Below are positions 24,451 to 31,990 of a stretch of 64,000 bases of DNA, in pieces (positions within the stretch are counted from its first letter, which is position 1; each line of letters begins with the position of its first letter). The notes under the pieces were generated by a model that saw only the letters and a program-made list of their open reading frames with translations, was not told where the DNA came from and ran no database searches. Position numbers and translations under genes: made by a program. The stretch is from contig NZ_JAZHRR010000001.1 of assembly GCF_036924515.1 (NCBI RefSeq), forward strand, positions 6,605,001-6,669,000, in the 5' to 3' direction. The stretch is from Bradyrhizobium sp. AZCC 1610 (GTDB taxonomy: Bacteria; Pseudomonadota; Alphaproteobacteria; Rhizobiales; Xanthobacteraceae).

Positions 24451-25443
24451 CTATCCTTTCAGCGAACGGCCTACCCTGTGGCTATCCGCGAGCGAGGCCA
24501 ACAGCAGTTCGGTGTCCACCACGTTGTCATGGTCGAGAACCGCGTCCCGAGCCGTATCGTCCGCCGCGCGAACGATTTCGGCCTGGCTCAGATTGGCCGC
24601 GCCGGCGGAGACCGCCTCCCAGTCGATATCATGTAGATCGAACTGAGAAAGCACGGATTCGACCAGAGGCCGTACAAGGCCGGGCTGGGGAAGCGTGAAA
24701 TGCAGCGCTGCGTTGAACCTTCTGAAGATCGCCCGATCGAGGAGTTCTGGATGGTTCGTGGCGGCGAAGATCAGACTCGTGCTTCGGTCCTCATCGAGAA
24801 ACTGAAGGAAGGAGTTGAGAATGCGCCGCGCCTCCCCGACGTCATTATCGGCCGCCCTGCTTGTCGCGAGCGCATCGACTTCGTCGAACAGATAGACCGC
24901 GCGTCGTTCTGTCATGGCGTCGAACACAAGTCGCAGCTTTGCAGCCGTCTCGCCCATGTATTTCGTAATGAGGCCATCGAGCAGAACTGTGAAAAGGGGC
25001 AGTCCCAGCTCCGCGGCAACGGCCGCGGTGCTCATGGTCTTTCCCGTCCCAGGCGGCCCGACAAGGAGAAACTTACGCCGTGGCTCCAGGCCACGGGCAG
25101 AGAGCTTGGCCCTCTCGCGCTGCTCCTTGATGATCTTGCGCAACCTGCTGAGCAGATGTTCGTCCAGGACCATGTCGGACAGACGAACATCCGGGCTGGC
25201 AACCGACATGACGCCCGCAAGTTCGCCGCGCGGACGGAGCATTGGAATCGGATCGCGCGATTTGGAAGCCGGACCGCTCGACGCCTCGGCCTCGCGCAAC
25301 AACGACCGGATTTCCTCGGCGATTTTCTCTTGCCCTCGCCCGGCCGCGCTATCCGCAAGCTGCTCTGCAACGCGCGTAAAGCGCTCGCGGTCGCCTCGCG
25401 TGAAGCTTCTGATAAGCGCAACAATTTGCTGGGCGGTGGCCAT
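24451..25443 (-). CDS. ietA: AAA+ ATPase paired with subtilase, IetA-like
   Basis: 330 residues. The N-terminal 80 residues are helical (IVALIRSFTRGDRERFTRVA). The AAA+ module has Walker A GPPGTGKT (129-136), Walker B AVYLFDEVDA (about 182-191), sensor-1 FAATNHPE and the arginine pair in IFRRF, followed by the usual helical lid. It resembles AAA ATPases of the FtsH/spastin branch that pair with subtilases. The start at 25443 is chosen over a longer frame because AGGA precedes it by six bases and it begins one base after the HTH gene's stop. The ATPase probably controls or feeds the protease. Confidence 0.88.
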   Translation of the reverse strand: MATAQQIVALIRSFTRGDRERFTRVAEQLADSAAGRGQEKIAEEIRSLLREAEASSGPASKSRDPIPMLRPRGELAGVMSVASPDVRLSDMVLDEHLLSRLRKIIKEQRERAKLSARGLEPRRKFLLVGPPGTGKTMSTAAVAAELGLPLFTVLLDGLITKYMGETAAKLRLVFDAMTERRAVYLFDEVDALATSRAADNDVGEARRILNSFLQFLDEDRSTSLIFAATNHPELLDRAIFRRFNAALHFTLPQPGLVRPLVESVLSQFDLHDIDWEAVSAGAANLSQAEIVRAADDTARDAVLDHDNVVDTELLLASLADSHRVGRSLKG

Positions 25444-25444
25444 G

Positions 25445-25777
25445 TTAGTCCTGTTCAGGCGATCTTCGCAGATTTTGCATAATTTGCAAAATCTGCGACA
25501 CGGCCTCGATCTCACCCGGCCGCATCTGACTGATCATGGTAACGAGCTCTCCCTGACGGGCGGTTAAGTCCTCCGTCGCGAGCAGGTCTCGAAAACCGGC
25601 CTCCTGGTAGGGTCTCATGCCAGTAACCCCGTTCAAAACGCGGCTCAGCATGGCAATATGCCAGCCGAGCCTGTCGGCCAACGCTTGTAAGGTCAACCTG
25701 TGCCGATCTCGATACGCGGAAACCCGGCCTGCCAGCAGGCGCTGACTCTCCGTTTGGCGCTCACTGAGCTCTCCCAT
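25445..25777 (-). CDS. HTH regulator of the ietAS-like pair
   Basis: 110 residues. The helix-turn-helix lies at about 20-60: AYRDRHRLTLQALADRLGWH and IAMLSRVLNGVTGMRPYQEA. The C-terminal helix (GEIEAVSQILQIMQNLRR) may mediate dimerisation. The ATG at 25777 is favoured. The frame can be extended to a TTG at 25813, but those codons coincide with the promoter elements. No ribosome site precedes the ATG, which suggests a leaderless message. An operator covers the -10 region and the start codon, so autorepression is expected. The stop lies one base before the ietA start. Confidence 0.75.
   Translation of the reverse strand: MGELSERQTESQRLLAGRVSAYRDRHRLTLQALADRLGWHIAMLSRVLNGVTGMRPYQEAGFRDLLATEDLTARQGELVTMISQMRPGEIEAVSQILQIMQNLRRSPEQD
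25469..25495. promoter_or_regulatory. Internal operator in the HTH-ietA junction
   Basis: CAGATTTTGCA (25469-25479) and TGCAAAATCTG (25485-25495) form a perfect 11-bp inverted repeat around TAATT. Its 19-base core (25473-25491) is the exact reverse complement of the site overlapping the HTH gene start at 25777-25795. It lies in the last codons of the HTH gene, 26 bases before ietA. Confidence 0.75.
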
Positions 25778-25813
25778 TTTGCAAATTATGCAAAAAACGG
25801 AAGCAAAGGTCAA
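25777..25813 (-). promoter_or_regulatory. Promoter and operator of the HTH-ietA-ietS operon
   Basis: On the leftward strand a -35 TTGACC (25813-25808), a 17-base spacer and a -10 CATAAT (25790-25785) are followed by the ATG only eight bases later, so transcription should begin at or next to the start codon. The 19-base sequence TTTTGCAAATTATGCAAAA (25777-25795) covers the -10 and the start, and its exact reverse complement recurs at 25473-25491. Confidence 0.75.
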
Positions 25814-26097
25814 GGCTCAGAGACGCAGATGGTGTAGGTCCTGGTCTCTTGGGGCGCGCGCCCCGGCCGGGCGAGGGCGAGCGCGATTTTCCCGGTCGAA
25901 CCGAGGGCGCGGAAGCGAAATACGACCTGCCGCAAGTCGCCCCGTCTCTCGATGCCCACCAATGTAAATCCGGAATTGTCAAAGGTCGGCTGCCACTGAA
26001 AGCCAGCCGTGGCAAAATTCGGGAGGACCAATTCGAACACTTCCCCGCGACGAACGTCGACGTTGGTTCGCTCCGGCCCCGTCCCGGCGCCGCTCAT
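25810..26097 (-). CDS. Chagasin-like (I42) cysteine protease inhibitor
   Basis: 95 residues, no signal peptide. LPNFATAGFQWQP matches the NPTTGYxW loop of chagasin/I42 inhibitors, which inserts into papain-like active sites. The order of strands (VFELVLP, FTLVGIE, QVVFRFRALG, KIALALARPG, RTYTICV) fits the immunoglobulin-like fold, with ARPGR in place of the third inhibitory loop. The start at 26097 overlaps the stop of the papain-like gene (ATGA), so inhibitor and protease are coupled in translation. Family assignment is from motifs and context; the loop 1 sequence deviates somewhat. Confidence 0.7.
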   Translation of the reverse strand: MSGAGTGPERTNVDVRRGEVFELVLPNFATAGFQWQPTFDNSGFTLVGIERRGDLRQVVFRFRALGSTGKIALALARPGRAPQETRTYTICVSEP

Positions 26098-26912
26098 CGA
26101 ATTCTTTCTGGATCGACCGCGATGAACGGACGCGTATCGATCTCGCATTGACCGTAGCGGATGCGAAAGTAGCCATCTTCGCCGACGTCGGATCCCCAGC
26201 TGTTGCGCGCTATCCAGAACCGCTCGCGGTCGTCGTAACCGACGATGACGACTGCGTGCAGGCCTTCATACACTCCTGAAACCTGCTCGTAGATACCGGC
26301 GTCGTACGCGAGAAAGTCCGTGTAGACTCTCATTATCGCCACGACGGGACCGTCTTCGGAAATCGATAGTCGTCGATCCCTGTCATTTACGATGTAATGG
26401 AAGCTTGCGACCCTTGCGTAGGGCCTTATGGCGATGCATTGAGTTGCGGCGGGATCGTAACGGAAATCCGCTTCGCGACCGACTCCGCTTTTCTGAGCGC
26501 GGGACAGCGCCACGTCGATCGGCATACCGAGAGAGCAATTTCCTCCTCCACAAAAGAAGAGATCGGCCTCGGACAGATCGATACCGTTCCCAGGCTCTTG
26601 CAGCTGCAGGCGCGACTCCATTGCGGCGCAGAGCGCGAACGCGGCGCACGACATGCATGCCGACTGGTCTCTGACTGCGCCTATGATCGGGGGCTGGTGC
26701 GTTCGCCAATCCACGCTGGGCGCAGCGGAAGTCCGACTCGATCGCGGCGGAAGAAGGTTTCCCGACGCTGCGCGAAGGGATTCAACTACGTCGATCTCGG
26801 GAATCCCCGCGACCTTTCTATCCCTCGGGCTCAGATCAAGGAGCGGGGTTTGCTTCGCCCGCCAACGCGCGCCGCCTTCCTGCAGCGTTTTTTGCAATTC
26901 GAGAAGGTCCAT
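26094..26912 (-). CDS. Papain-like (C1 family) cysteine protease
   Basis: 272 residues, cytoplasmic by lack of a signal peptide. APSVDWRTHQPPIIGAVRDQ then SACMSCAAFALCAAMES gives the Gln83 and Cys89 of the papain site. GLHAVVIVGYDD gives His219, and FWIARNSWGSDVGEDGYFRI gives Asn237. Cys89 is followed by Ala instead of the usual Trp. Residues 1-65 could be a short pro-like region (PRDRKVAGIPEIDVVESLRA). The start at 26912 has GGAG six bases upstream and is preferred to the ATG at 26924. The next gene encodes its probable inhibitor. Papain-type proteases are uncommon in bacteria, more so with a coupled inhibitor. Confidence 0.88.
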   Translation of the reverse strand: MDLLELQKTLQEGGARWRAKQTPLLDLSPRDRKVAGIPEIDVVESLRAASGNLLPPRSSRTSAAPSVDWRTHQPPIIGAVRDQSACMSCAAFALCAAMESRLQLQEPGNGIDLSEADLFFCGGGNCSLGMPIDVALSRAQKSGVGREADFRYDPAATQCIAIRPYARVASFHYIVNDRDRRLSISEDGPVVAIMRVYTDFLAYDAGIYEQVSGVYEGLHAVVIVGYDDRERFWIARNSWGSDVGEDGYFRIRYGQCEIDTRPFIAVDPERIR

Positions 26913-27329
26913 CCAGCACTCCATGCAGATCAGCCGCTAGCCGCAGTTCGTCGCGCGCGGCGGCTTTGAAGGCGTCTGGCTACCGCATTTAAGCCGAACT
27001 CGCAGGCACATTCTACCTTTGCACCCCGGAACTAGAGGCAACCGTCCCCTATGAGCCAGGGTCGCGGCCGTGGATTAAAGCGGATGAGATATTTCTTCGC
27101 GTATTCCGAAGCCTTGGTGACGATCAAGGTGCTCGTGCGCTTCGCGAAGAACGCGAAAGGGATTCGAGTTCATTCAGAGTTAAAGCTGAGGCGAGTCCCG
27201 CTCCCCGGCGTGATCAACACTTGCTCGCGCGAAAAAGACCCGTTTGACTCTCGCAATAAAGAACCGTTTGAAAAACCGTTTTAATTTGGCCGCTTCAAAC
27301 GGTGATCTTTAGTAAGTGCCTGATATAAA
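26913..27329. other. Non-coding stretch between the protease island and tRNA-Arg
   Basis: No convincing gene. A 77-codon frame at 27051-27284 has no recognisable domain and is probably chance. The last 90 bases are AT-rich and carry the CCGTTTGA repeats. As this is the tRNA 3' flank, it is where an attachment-site arm region is expected, but no integrase gene and no second copy of the tRNA end are visible in the window. Confidence 0.5.
27240..27303. repeat. CCGTTTGA repeats next to the tRNA 3' end
   Basis: CCGTTTGA occurs at 27240-27247 and 27264-27271, a variant CCGTTTTA at 27276-27283, and the reverse complement TCAAACGG at 27295-27302. The second and last form a perfect 10-bp inverted repeat (27263-27272 with 27294-27303). 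Clusters of short direct and inverted sites beside a tRNA end resemble integrase arm or excisionase sites. This is an inference. Confidence 0.4.
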
Positions 27330-27406
27330 TGGCGCGCCCGAAGAGATTCGAACTCCTGACCCCCAGATTCGTAGTCTGGTGCTCTATCCAGCTGAGCTAC
27401 GGGCGC
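27330..27406 (-). tRNA. tRNA-Arg (anticodon ACG)
   Basis: 77 bases including an encoded CCA end. The acceptor stem GCGCCCG pairs with CGGGCGC. The D-arm is GCTCAGCTGGATAGAGC, and the anticodon stem CCAGA/TCTGG encloses loop CTACGAA, giving anticodon ACG. The T-arm contains TTCGAAT, followed by discriminator G and CCA. The 3' end faces the accessory region, the usual orientation for integration into tRNA genes. Confidence 0.97.
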
Positions 27407-27776
27407 GTTTTCGCTTGTGCATTTGGGCTTTAAGGGGCCCGGATGCGTCCGAACAAGGTCGGACGGCCGCGAAGGAGCGCTTTAGCTACCTGCTCCGGCC
27501 TCGCTTTGCAAGGTCCGCTTCGTGCGATTCAAGTGGCGAATCGGAGGCTGTCAATTTGACGCCCTTTACCGACGCCCGTTGGCGCACACCCGAAATTTCC
27601 CAGCAATTACAAGCAATTCGGGGCGCGGCGCGGCACGATGCCCCAACCGGGGCGCAACGCCCGCCAAGCGGGGTTTCCAGCTGATCGCAGGCATCAACGT
27701 GCCGGCGACGTGGCCCACCCGGATTGCCATCGACGCAGCCGGTAGCGACGGGGCCCATGGACCGCCGCCGAACGCC
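27407..27776. other. Intergenic stretch without a convincing gene
   Basis: 370 bases upstream of tRNA-Arg and downstream of the enoyl-CoA hydratase. Open frames here show no recognisable domain. The part next to the tRNA should contain its promoter; no clear hexamers were assigned. Confidence 0.5.
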
Positions 27777-28562
27777 TCACCGCCCCTTGAACACCGGCTT
27801 GCGCTTCTCGCGGAACGCGGCAAGCGCTTCCCTGGTGTCCTCGGTTTCGGCCAGCGCCGCCGTCTGGCTCTGCTCGTAGCGATAGCCGTCGCGCAGCGGC
27901 AGTTCCTCGGTCAATCCGAACGAACGCTTGGCCGCAACGACCGCGAGCGGCACCTTCTCCGCGATCGTCCTGCCGATCGCCTGCGCCTCGGCAACGACAC
28001 GCTCGCGCGGCACACAGACGGACGCGACGTTCATGCGGTAGAGGTCGGCGCCCGACATGCGCCTGGCCGTATAAATCATCAGGCGCGCATCCGACGGGCT
28101 GAACGAGCGCAAGACGTGCCGGACGCCGCCCGCGAGCCCGTAGTCGACCTCGGTCATGGACATGTAGGCTTCCTCGGCGATGACGAGGATGTCGGAGACG
28201 AGGGCGAGCACGCAACCGGCGCCGATCGCCGCGCCGTTGACGGCCGCGATCACCGGCTTCGGACATTCCATCACGCAATCGAACGAGGCGCGCACGAGAC
28301 GGTTGTGGCGTGAATAGCCGCCCGGCTCCTGCAGCAGCGCAGGGCGCTCCGACAGATCCGCACCCGCCGAGAAAATCTTGCCGTCTCCCGTCAGCACGAT
28401 GGCGCGCACGTCGGTCTCGGCGCCGAGCACGTCGAAAATCCGGATGATCTCTTCGCGAAACTTGCGATCCTGCGAGTTCACCGGCGGCGCTGTTATCGTC
28501 AGCGTGGCGACGTGATCGGTGACGTCGATGCGGAAGCATTCGAGCGTTTCGAGACCTTTCAT
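27777..28562 (-). CDS. Enoyl-CoA hydratase/isomerase family protein
   Basis: 261 residues of the crotonase superfamily. KIFSAGADLSE supplies the first oxyanion-hole block, and ECPKPVIAAVNGAAIGAGCV the conserved helix with the second oxyanion Gly. EVDYGLAGGVRHVLRSF occupies the usual active-site position. The C-terminal AFREKRKPVFKGR is typical. The start at 28562 follows AAGGA and overlaps the amidohydrolase stop (ATGA). As the last gene of a five-gene operon it would hydrate a CoA thioester produced by the upstream CoA-transferase. The substrate is not deducible. Confidence 0.9.
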   Translation of the reverse strand: MKGLETLECFRIDVTDHVATLTITAPPVNSQDRKFREEIIRIFDVLGAETDVRAIVLTGDGKIFSAGADLSERPALLQEPGGYSRHNRLVRASFDCVMECPKPVIAAVNGAAIGAGCVLALVSDILVIAEEAYMSMTEVDYGLAGGVRHVLRSFSPSDARLMIYTARRMSGADLYRMNVASVCVPRERVVAEAQAIGRTIAEKVPLAVVAAKRSFGLTEELPLRDGYRYEQSQTAALAETEDTREALAAFREKRKPVFKGR

Positions 28563-29452
28563 GGGGTAGTCCTTTCGAAGCCGTAGAGGCGAGCTGGATT
28601 GTCGACGAGAATGCGGGTGCACTGCGCCGGATCAGGCACCCACCGATGCAGGAGATCGAGCATTTGACCGGCATCCGGCGCCGGGTTCATGCGCACATAG
28701 GGCCAGTCAGACCCCCAAACGACACGTTCCGGCGCGGCGGCGATCACGGCGTCGTGGAAGGCGCGCGCATCGTCATGCCCGGGACGTTGCGACACGCGGC
28801 AAACCGTCAGCTTGGCCCAGACGTCGCTGTCGGCGAGGCGCGCGCGAATGGATTTGAAAGCAGCGGTGTCAGGCCCACGGAGCGGGTCAGGACACGCCAT
28901 GTGGTCCAGCACGAGCGGCACGTTCGACCGCAGCAAATTCGGCAGCCAGTTCGCGAGATCATTCGCCCTGGCCCATAGCTGGGCGTGAAGGCCAACCGCC
29001 CGCATGCGCGGCGCCAACACCCCGAAGGCATCGAAGCCGACGCTGCCGGGATAGCGGCTGCTATCCGGTGTGCGCATCTCGACGAAACGGAGCCCGACGA
29101 TACCCGCCGCGCGCCAGCGCTGGAGTGTGCCGGTGTCGATCCCGGGATCTGCGACCGCAATGCCGCGGAGCGTGTCGGGCGCGGCTGCGATGGCGCTCAG
29201 CATGGCATCGGGATTGCTGCCGTAGGGCGCGGGCTGGACGAGCACGCCGCGCGTCAGGCGAAGCGTCCGGCGCAGGCTGGCAGCGACCTGCGGCGTCGCC
29301 TCGGGAAGCGCGTATACCGGCGTGGCCACCGGACGAAAGCGATCGTGTGGGCCGAACACGTGAAAATGCGCATCGCACGCGTCGGGCGGCAGCGTCCACG
29401 CCGGCACGCTTGCGGCCGGCGCCGGAACGGTCTCGAAGTCGGCCGCCGTCAT
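28559..29452 (-). CDS. Amidohydrolase family protein (2-pyrone-4,6-dicarboxylate hydrolase-like)
   Basis: 297 residues. DACDAHFHVFGPHDRF carries the metal-binding HxH near the N terminus, PLVLDHMACPD the middle His, and RVVWGSDWPYVRMNPAP the catalytic Asp. This set is typical of the LigI-like branch of amidohydrolases, which open lactone rings. The gene is tied to both neighbours by ATGA overlaps. The frame extends far upstream of 29452 as a shadow of the next gene, so the ATG in the overlap is the correct start. Context suggests degradation of a ring-derived dicarboxylic acid. Confidence 0.88.
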   Translation of the reverse strand: MTAADFETVPAPAASVPAWTLPPDACDAHFHVFGPHDRFRPVATPVYALPEATPQVAASLRRTLRLTRGVLVQPAPYGSNPDAMLSAIAAAPDTLRGIAVADPGIDTGTLQRWRAAGIVGLRFVEMRTPDSSRYPGSVGFDAFGVLAPRMRAVGLHAQLWARANDLANWLPNLLRSNVPLVLDHMACPDPLRGPDTAAFKSIRARLADSDVWAKLTVCRVSQRPGHDDARAFHDAVIAAAPERVVWGSDWPYVRMNPAPDAGQMLDLLHRWVPDPAQCTRILVDNPARLYGFERTTP

Positions 29453-30066
29453 GGCGCGCTCCCATAGCGCCCCGGCGGCAGCGTGACCAAAATCGTCTCG
29501 GGCGCCAGCCCCGTCGCTCCCTCGGGCAACGGCAATTGGTGCGCATTCAATGTCTGCGCCACCATCGTGTAATAGCCGATCACGGCCGTCAGCTCGACCA
29601 CGCCGCGCGCGCCCCAGCGGCCCAGCACGGGGTCGTACGTGACCGTCGGCACGCAACCCGTCTGCTGCAATGCGCGCGTGAACTCGTAGACCTCGAACTC
29701 CGCCGCGTCGTCGAACGCCGGGCTTTCGAGGGCCGCGATGGCATCGACGATCTCCTGCTTCAGGCCCGCCGCTACCGCGGCGCGCACATGCACCCACCAC
29801 TCGACCTGCGCCGTCCAGCGCCGCCCCGTCACGATGATCGCGAGTTCGTTGAGGCGTGGCGGCAAACAGGTGCGGTAGCGCAAAAACTCGCCGAGCACCG
29901 ACCATGCCGACGCCAGCTCCGGGCTGTGGATCGCCGCGCGCAACGGACCGATCATCTGCCCGCGCGGACCCGACACGACGGAGTCGTGGAGACGGCGTTG
30001 CTCGGCGTTCATGTCTGCGACGTCGAGCAGTGGAATGCGCGGGCGCTGGTCCTCGACGCCGGTCAC
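29449..30066 (-). CDS. Carboxymuconolactone decarboxylase (AhpD-like) family protein
   Basis: 205 residues. PRGQMIGPLRAAIHSPELAS, LPPRLNELAIIVTGRRWTAQVEWW and KQEIVDAIAALESPAFDD are conserved in this family. The second block lacks the CxxC of peroxidase-active AhpD, so thiol peroxidase activity is unlikely; a lactone-decarboxylase-like or stress role remains possible. The GTG start at 30066 overlaps the CoA-transferase stop (GTGA). The placement in an aromatic-acid type operon fits a ring-cleavage function. Confidence 0.85.
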   Translation of the reverse strand: MTGVEDQRPRIPLLDVADMNAEQRRLHDSVVSGPRGQMIGPLRAAIHSPELASAWSVLGEFLRYRTCLPPRLNELAIIVTGRRWTAQVEWWVHVRAAVAAGLKQEIVDAIAALESPAFDDAAEFEVYEFTRALQQTGCVPTVTYDPVLGRWGARGVVELTAVIGYYTMVAQTLNAHQLPLPEGATGLAPETILVTLPPGRYGSAP

Positions 30067-31280
30067 GATGCGCTTTCCGCAAGCAGTCCGAGTTCGCGCA
30101 GCACCTCCTGCGTATGTTGACCGAGGAGAGGCGGCGCCCGGTCGAAGCGCAGCGGCGCGTCGGCGAGCTTGATCGGGCTGACGACCTGGGGGACGCTGCC
30201 GGCGAGCGGATGCGGCAGGTACCGCAGCATCCCGCGATGCTGCAGTTGGGGATCGGCGAAGACCTGCGGAATCGTATTGATCGGTGCGGCGGGCACGCCG
30301 GCGGCGTCCAGCGCGGCAACGAGCGCGTCCCGCTTCCATGAGGCGAAGGCCGCGGACAACAGCGCCGTCAGGTCGGCATTGGCACGGATGCGGGCAGCGT
30401 TGGTCGAAAAGCGCGGCGCGCGCGCAAGATCCGCGTCGCCGATCACCTCGCAGAGCCGCGCGAACTGGCCGTCATTGCCGACCGCGAGCACGAAATGTCC
30501 ATCGGACGCCGCAAACACGTCCTGCGGCTGTATGTTGGGATGACGGTTGCCGCTGCGCTGCGGCGTTTTGCCGGAGACGAGATGATTCATCGCCTGGTTG
30601 GCGAGGAACGCCGCCGCGACATCGAGCATCGCTAGGTCGATGGTCTCGCCTTGTCCCGTCTCGGCGCGTCGTGCGAGTGCAGCGAGAATGGCCACGGCTG
30701 CGTACATGCCCGTCATCAGATCGACGATGGGAACGCCGACCTTCTGCGGGCCGCCGCCGGGCTCGCCGTCGCGCGCGCCGGTCACGCTCATCAGGCCGCC
30801 CATGGCCTGGATGGCGAAGTCGTACGCGGCGTTCTGGCTTCTCGGACCGTCCTTGCCGAAACCGGTGACCGAACAGTAGACGAGCGACGGCTTCAGCCCG
30901 CGCAGCGACATGGCATCGAGACCGTACTTCGCGAGCGTGCCGACCTTGAAATTCTCGATCACGACATCGCATTGCTGCGCGATGGCGCGGATCAGTTGCT
31001 GGCCCTCGACGGTCGCGATGTCGACGGCAACCGATCGCTTGCCGCGGTTGACCGAGAGGAAATAGCCGCTCTCCCCGGTGAGGTTGCCCTCGCAATCCCC
31101 GAGAAACGGCGGACCCCAGGCGCGTGTATCGTCGCCTGCGCCCGGCCGCTCGATCTTGATGACATCGGCGCCGAGGTCGGCGAGAATCTGCGTCGCCCAC
31201 GGCGCCGCCATGATGCGCCCGAGGTCGAGCACGCGGATGTGCGTCAATGGACCCGTGCGTGGATGCGCCGCCTCAACCAT
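30063..31280 (-). CDS. CaiB/BaiF family CoA-transferase
   Basis: 405 residues of the family III CoA-transferases. Typical blocks are IRVLDLGRIMAAPWATQILA then DLGADVIKIERPGAGDDTR, SVNRGKRSVAVDI, VVIENFKVGTLAKYGLD (with the catalytic Asp expected downstream), QAMGGLMSVTGARDGEPGGG and NRHPNIQPQDVFAASDG. The start at 31280 overlaps the GST stop by eight bases. It would activate an organic acid by moving CoA from a donor such as succinyl-CoA, which is consistent with the downstream enoyl-CoA hydratase. Confidence 0.92.
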   Translation of the reverse strand: MVEAAHPRTGPLTHIRVLDLGRIMAAPWATQILADLGADVIKIERPGAGDDTRAWGPPFLGDCEGNLTGESGYFLSVNRGKRSVAVDIATVEGQQLIRAIAQQCDVVIENFKVGTLAKYGLDAMSLRGLKPSLVYCSVTGFGKDGPRSQNAAYDFAIQAMGGLMSVTGARDGEPGGGPQKVGVPIVDLMTGMYAAVAILAALARRAETGQGETIDLAMLDVAAAFLANQAMNHLVSGKTPQRSGNRHPNIQPQDVFAASDGHFVLAVGNDGQFARLCEVIGDADLARAPRFSTNAARIRANADLTALLSAAFASWKRDALVAALDAAGVPAAPINTIPQVFADPQLQHRGMLRYLPHPLAGSVPQVVSPIKLADAPLRFDRAPPLLGQHTQEVLRELGLLAESAS

Positions 31281-31887
31281 CGACGATCTCCGTCGCTTTG
31301 GCCGATGGGCGCCCCGCAAACGTGGCGTGCCACGCGGCCAGCCGGGGTCGTCCCTCGCGCCACGCGAGATCGGCAAAGCGGAAGTCCAGATAGGAGAGCG
31401 CACAGCCGACCGCAATGTGCCCAATCCCGAACGGCTCGCTTTCCAGTGCCCCTGTCTCGGCCTCCAGGCGGTCGAGCGTGGCGGCAGCCTTGATTGCGAA
31501 GGCGTCGAGCCACTCGTGCGTCTGCCGGCCGGCAGGCTTTTCGCGCTCGTTGCGCCAGAGCACGAGCAGGTCGAGAAGGCCGTCGGCCAGGGCCTGTCGG
31601 CTCAGCACCACCCAGCGCAGCGGACCCGCCGGCGCGAGCAGCCGGCCGCCTCCGGCGAGACTGTCGAGATATTCGACGATGACGGCCGAATCGATCAGCA
31701 CCGTGCCGTCCCCGAGAACGAGCGCCGGGATCTTGCTCAATGGATTGTCGAGCATGATCGCGGGGTTGGGCTTCCCCATCGCCGCAACACTGCGCACGCA
31801 TTCGATTTTTTCGGCCAGGCCGAGTTCGTGCGCGGCGATCATCACCTTTCGCACGAATGGCGATCGTGGAGACCAATGCAGTTTCAT
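31273..31887 (-). CDS. Glutathione S-transferase family protein
   Basis: 204 residues. The thioredoxin-like N-terminal domain begins MKLHWSPRSPFVRKVMIAAH with Ser residues in the catalytic position. NPLSKIPALVLGDGTVLIDS carries the cis-Pro and DS motif that bind glutathione. The C-terminal helical domain (about 85-204) is complete. It is the first gene of the leftward operon and faces the GntR regulator across a palindromic operator. In such loci GSTs often isomerise or detoxify ring-cleavage products. Confidence 0.9.
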   Translation of the reverse strand: MKLHWSPRSPFVRKVMIAAHELGLAEKIECVRSVAAMGKPNPAIMLDNPLSKIPALVLGDGTVLIDSAVIVEYLDSLAGGGRLLAPAGPLRWVVLSRQALADGLLDLLVLWRNEREKPAGRQTHEWLDAFAIKAAATLDRLEAETGALESEPFGIGHIAVGCALSYLDFRFADLAWREGRPRLAAWHATFAGRPSAKATEIVDG

Positions 31888-31936
31888 GCTTTCGCCCGTC
31901 GAGAATGCAGGCCGCGTCAAGAGGCCTTCCCTTTGC

Positions 31937-31965
31937 GACAAAGGTCATATATACGGACTTTTGTC
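31937..31965. promoter_or_regulatory. GntR-type operator between divergent gst and gntR
   Basis: GACAAAGGTC (31937-31946) and GACTTTTGTC (31956-31965) form an inverted repeat with one mismatch and a nine-base AT-rich centre. It sits between the catabolic operon and its divergent regulator, the classic position for GntR-family control of both promoters. Confidence 0.75.
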
Positions 31966-31990
31966 AATTGAACTGCCAGCCGGGGGAACC

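Noticed and set aside
27051..27284. A 77-codon frame between the papain gene and tRNA-Arg
   Set aside because: No domain, no clear ribosome site and no neighbours in the same direction; considered chance.
29453..30319. Upstream extension of the amidohydrolase frame
   Set aside because: The extension lies over the CMD-like gene in another frame; the ATG in the ATGA overlap is the natural start and the family begins there.
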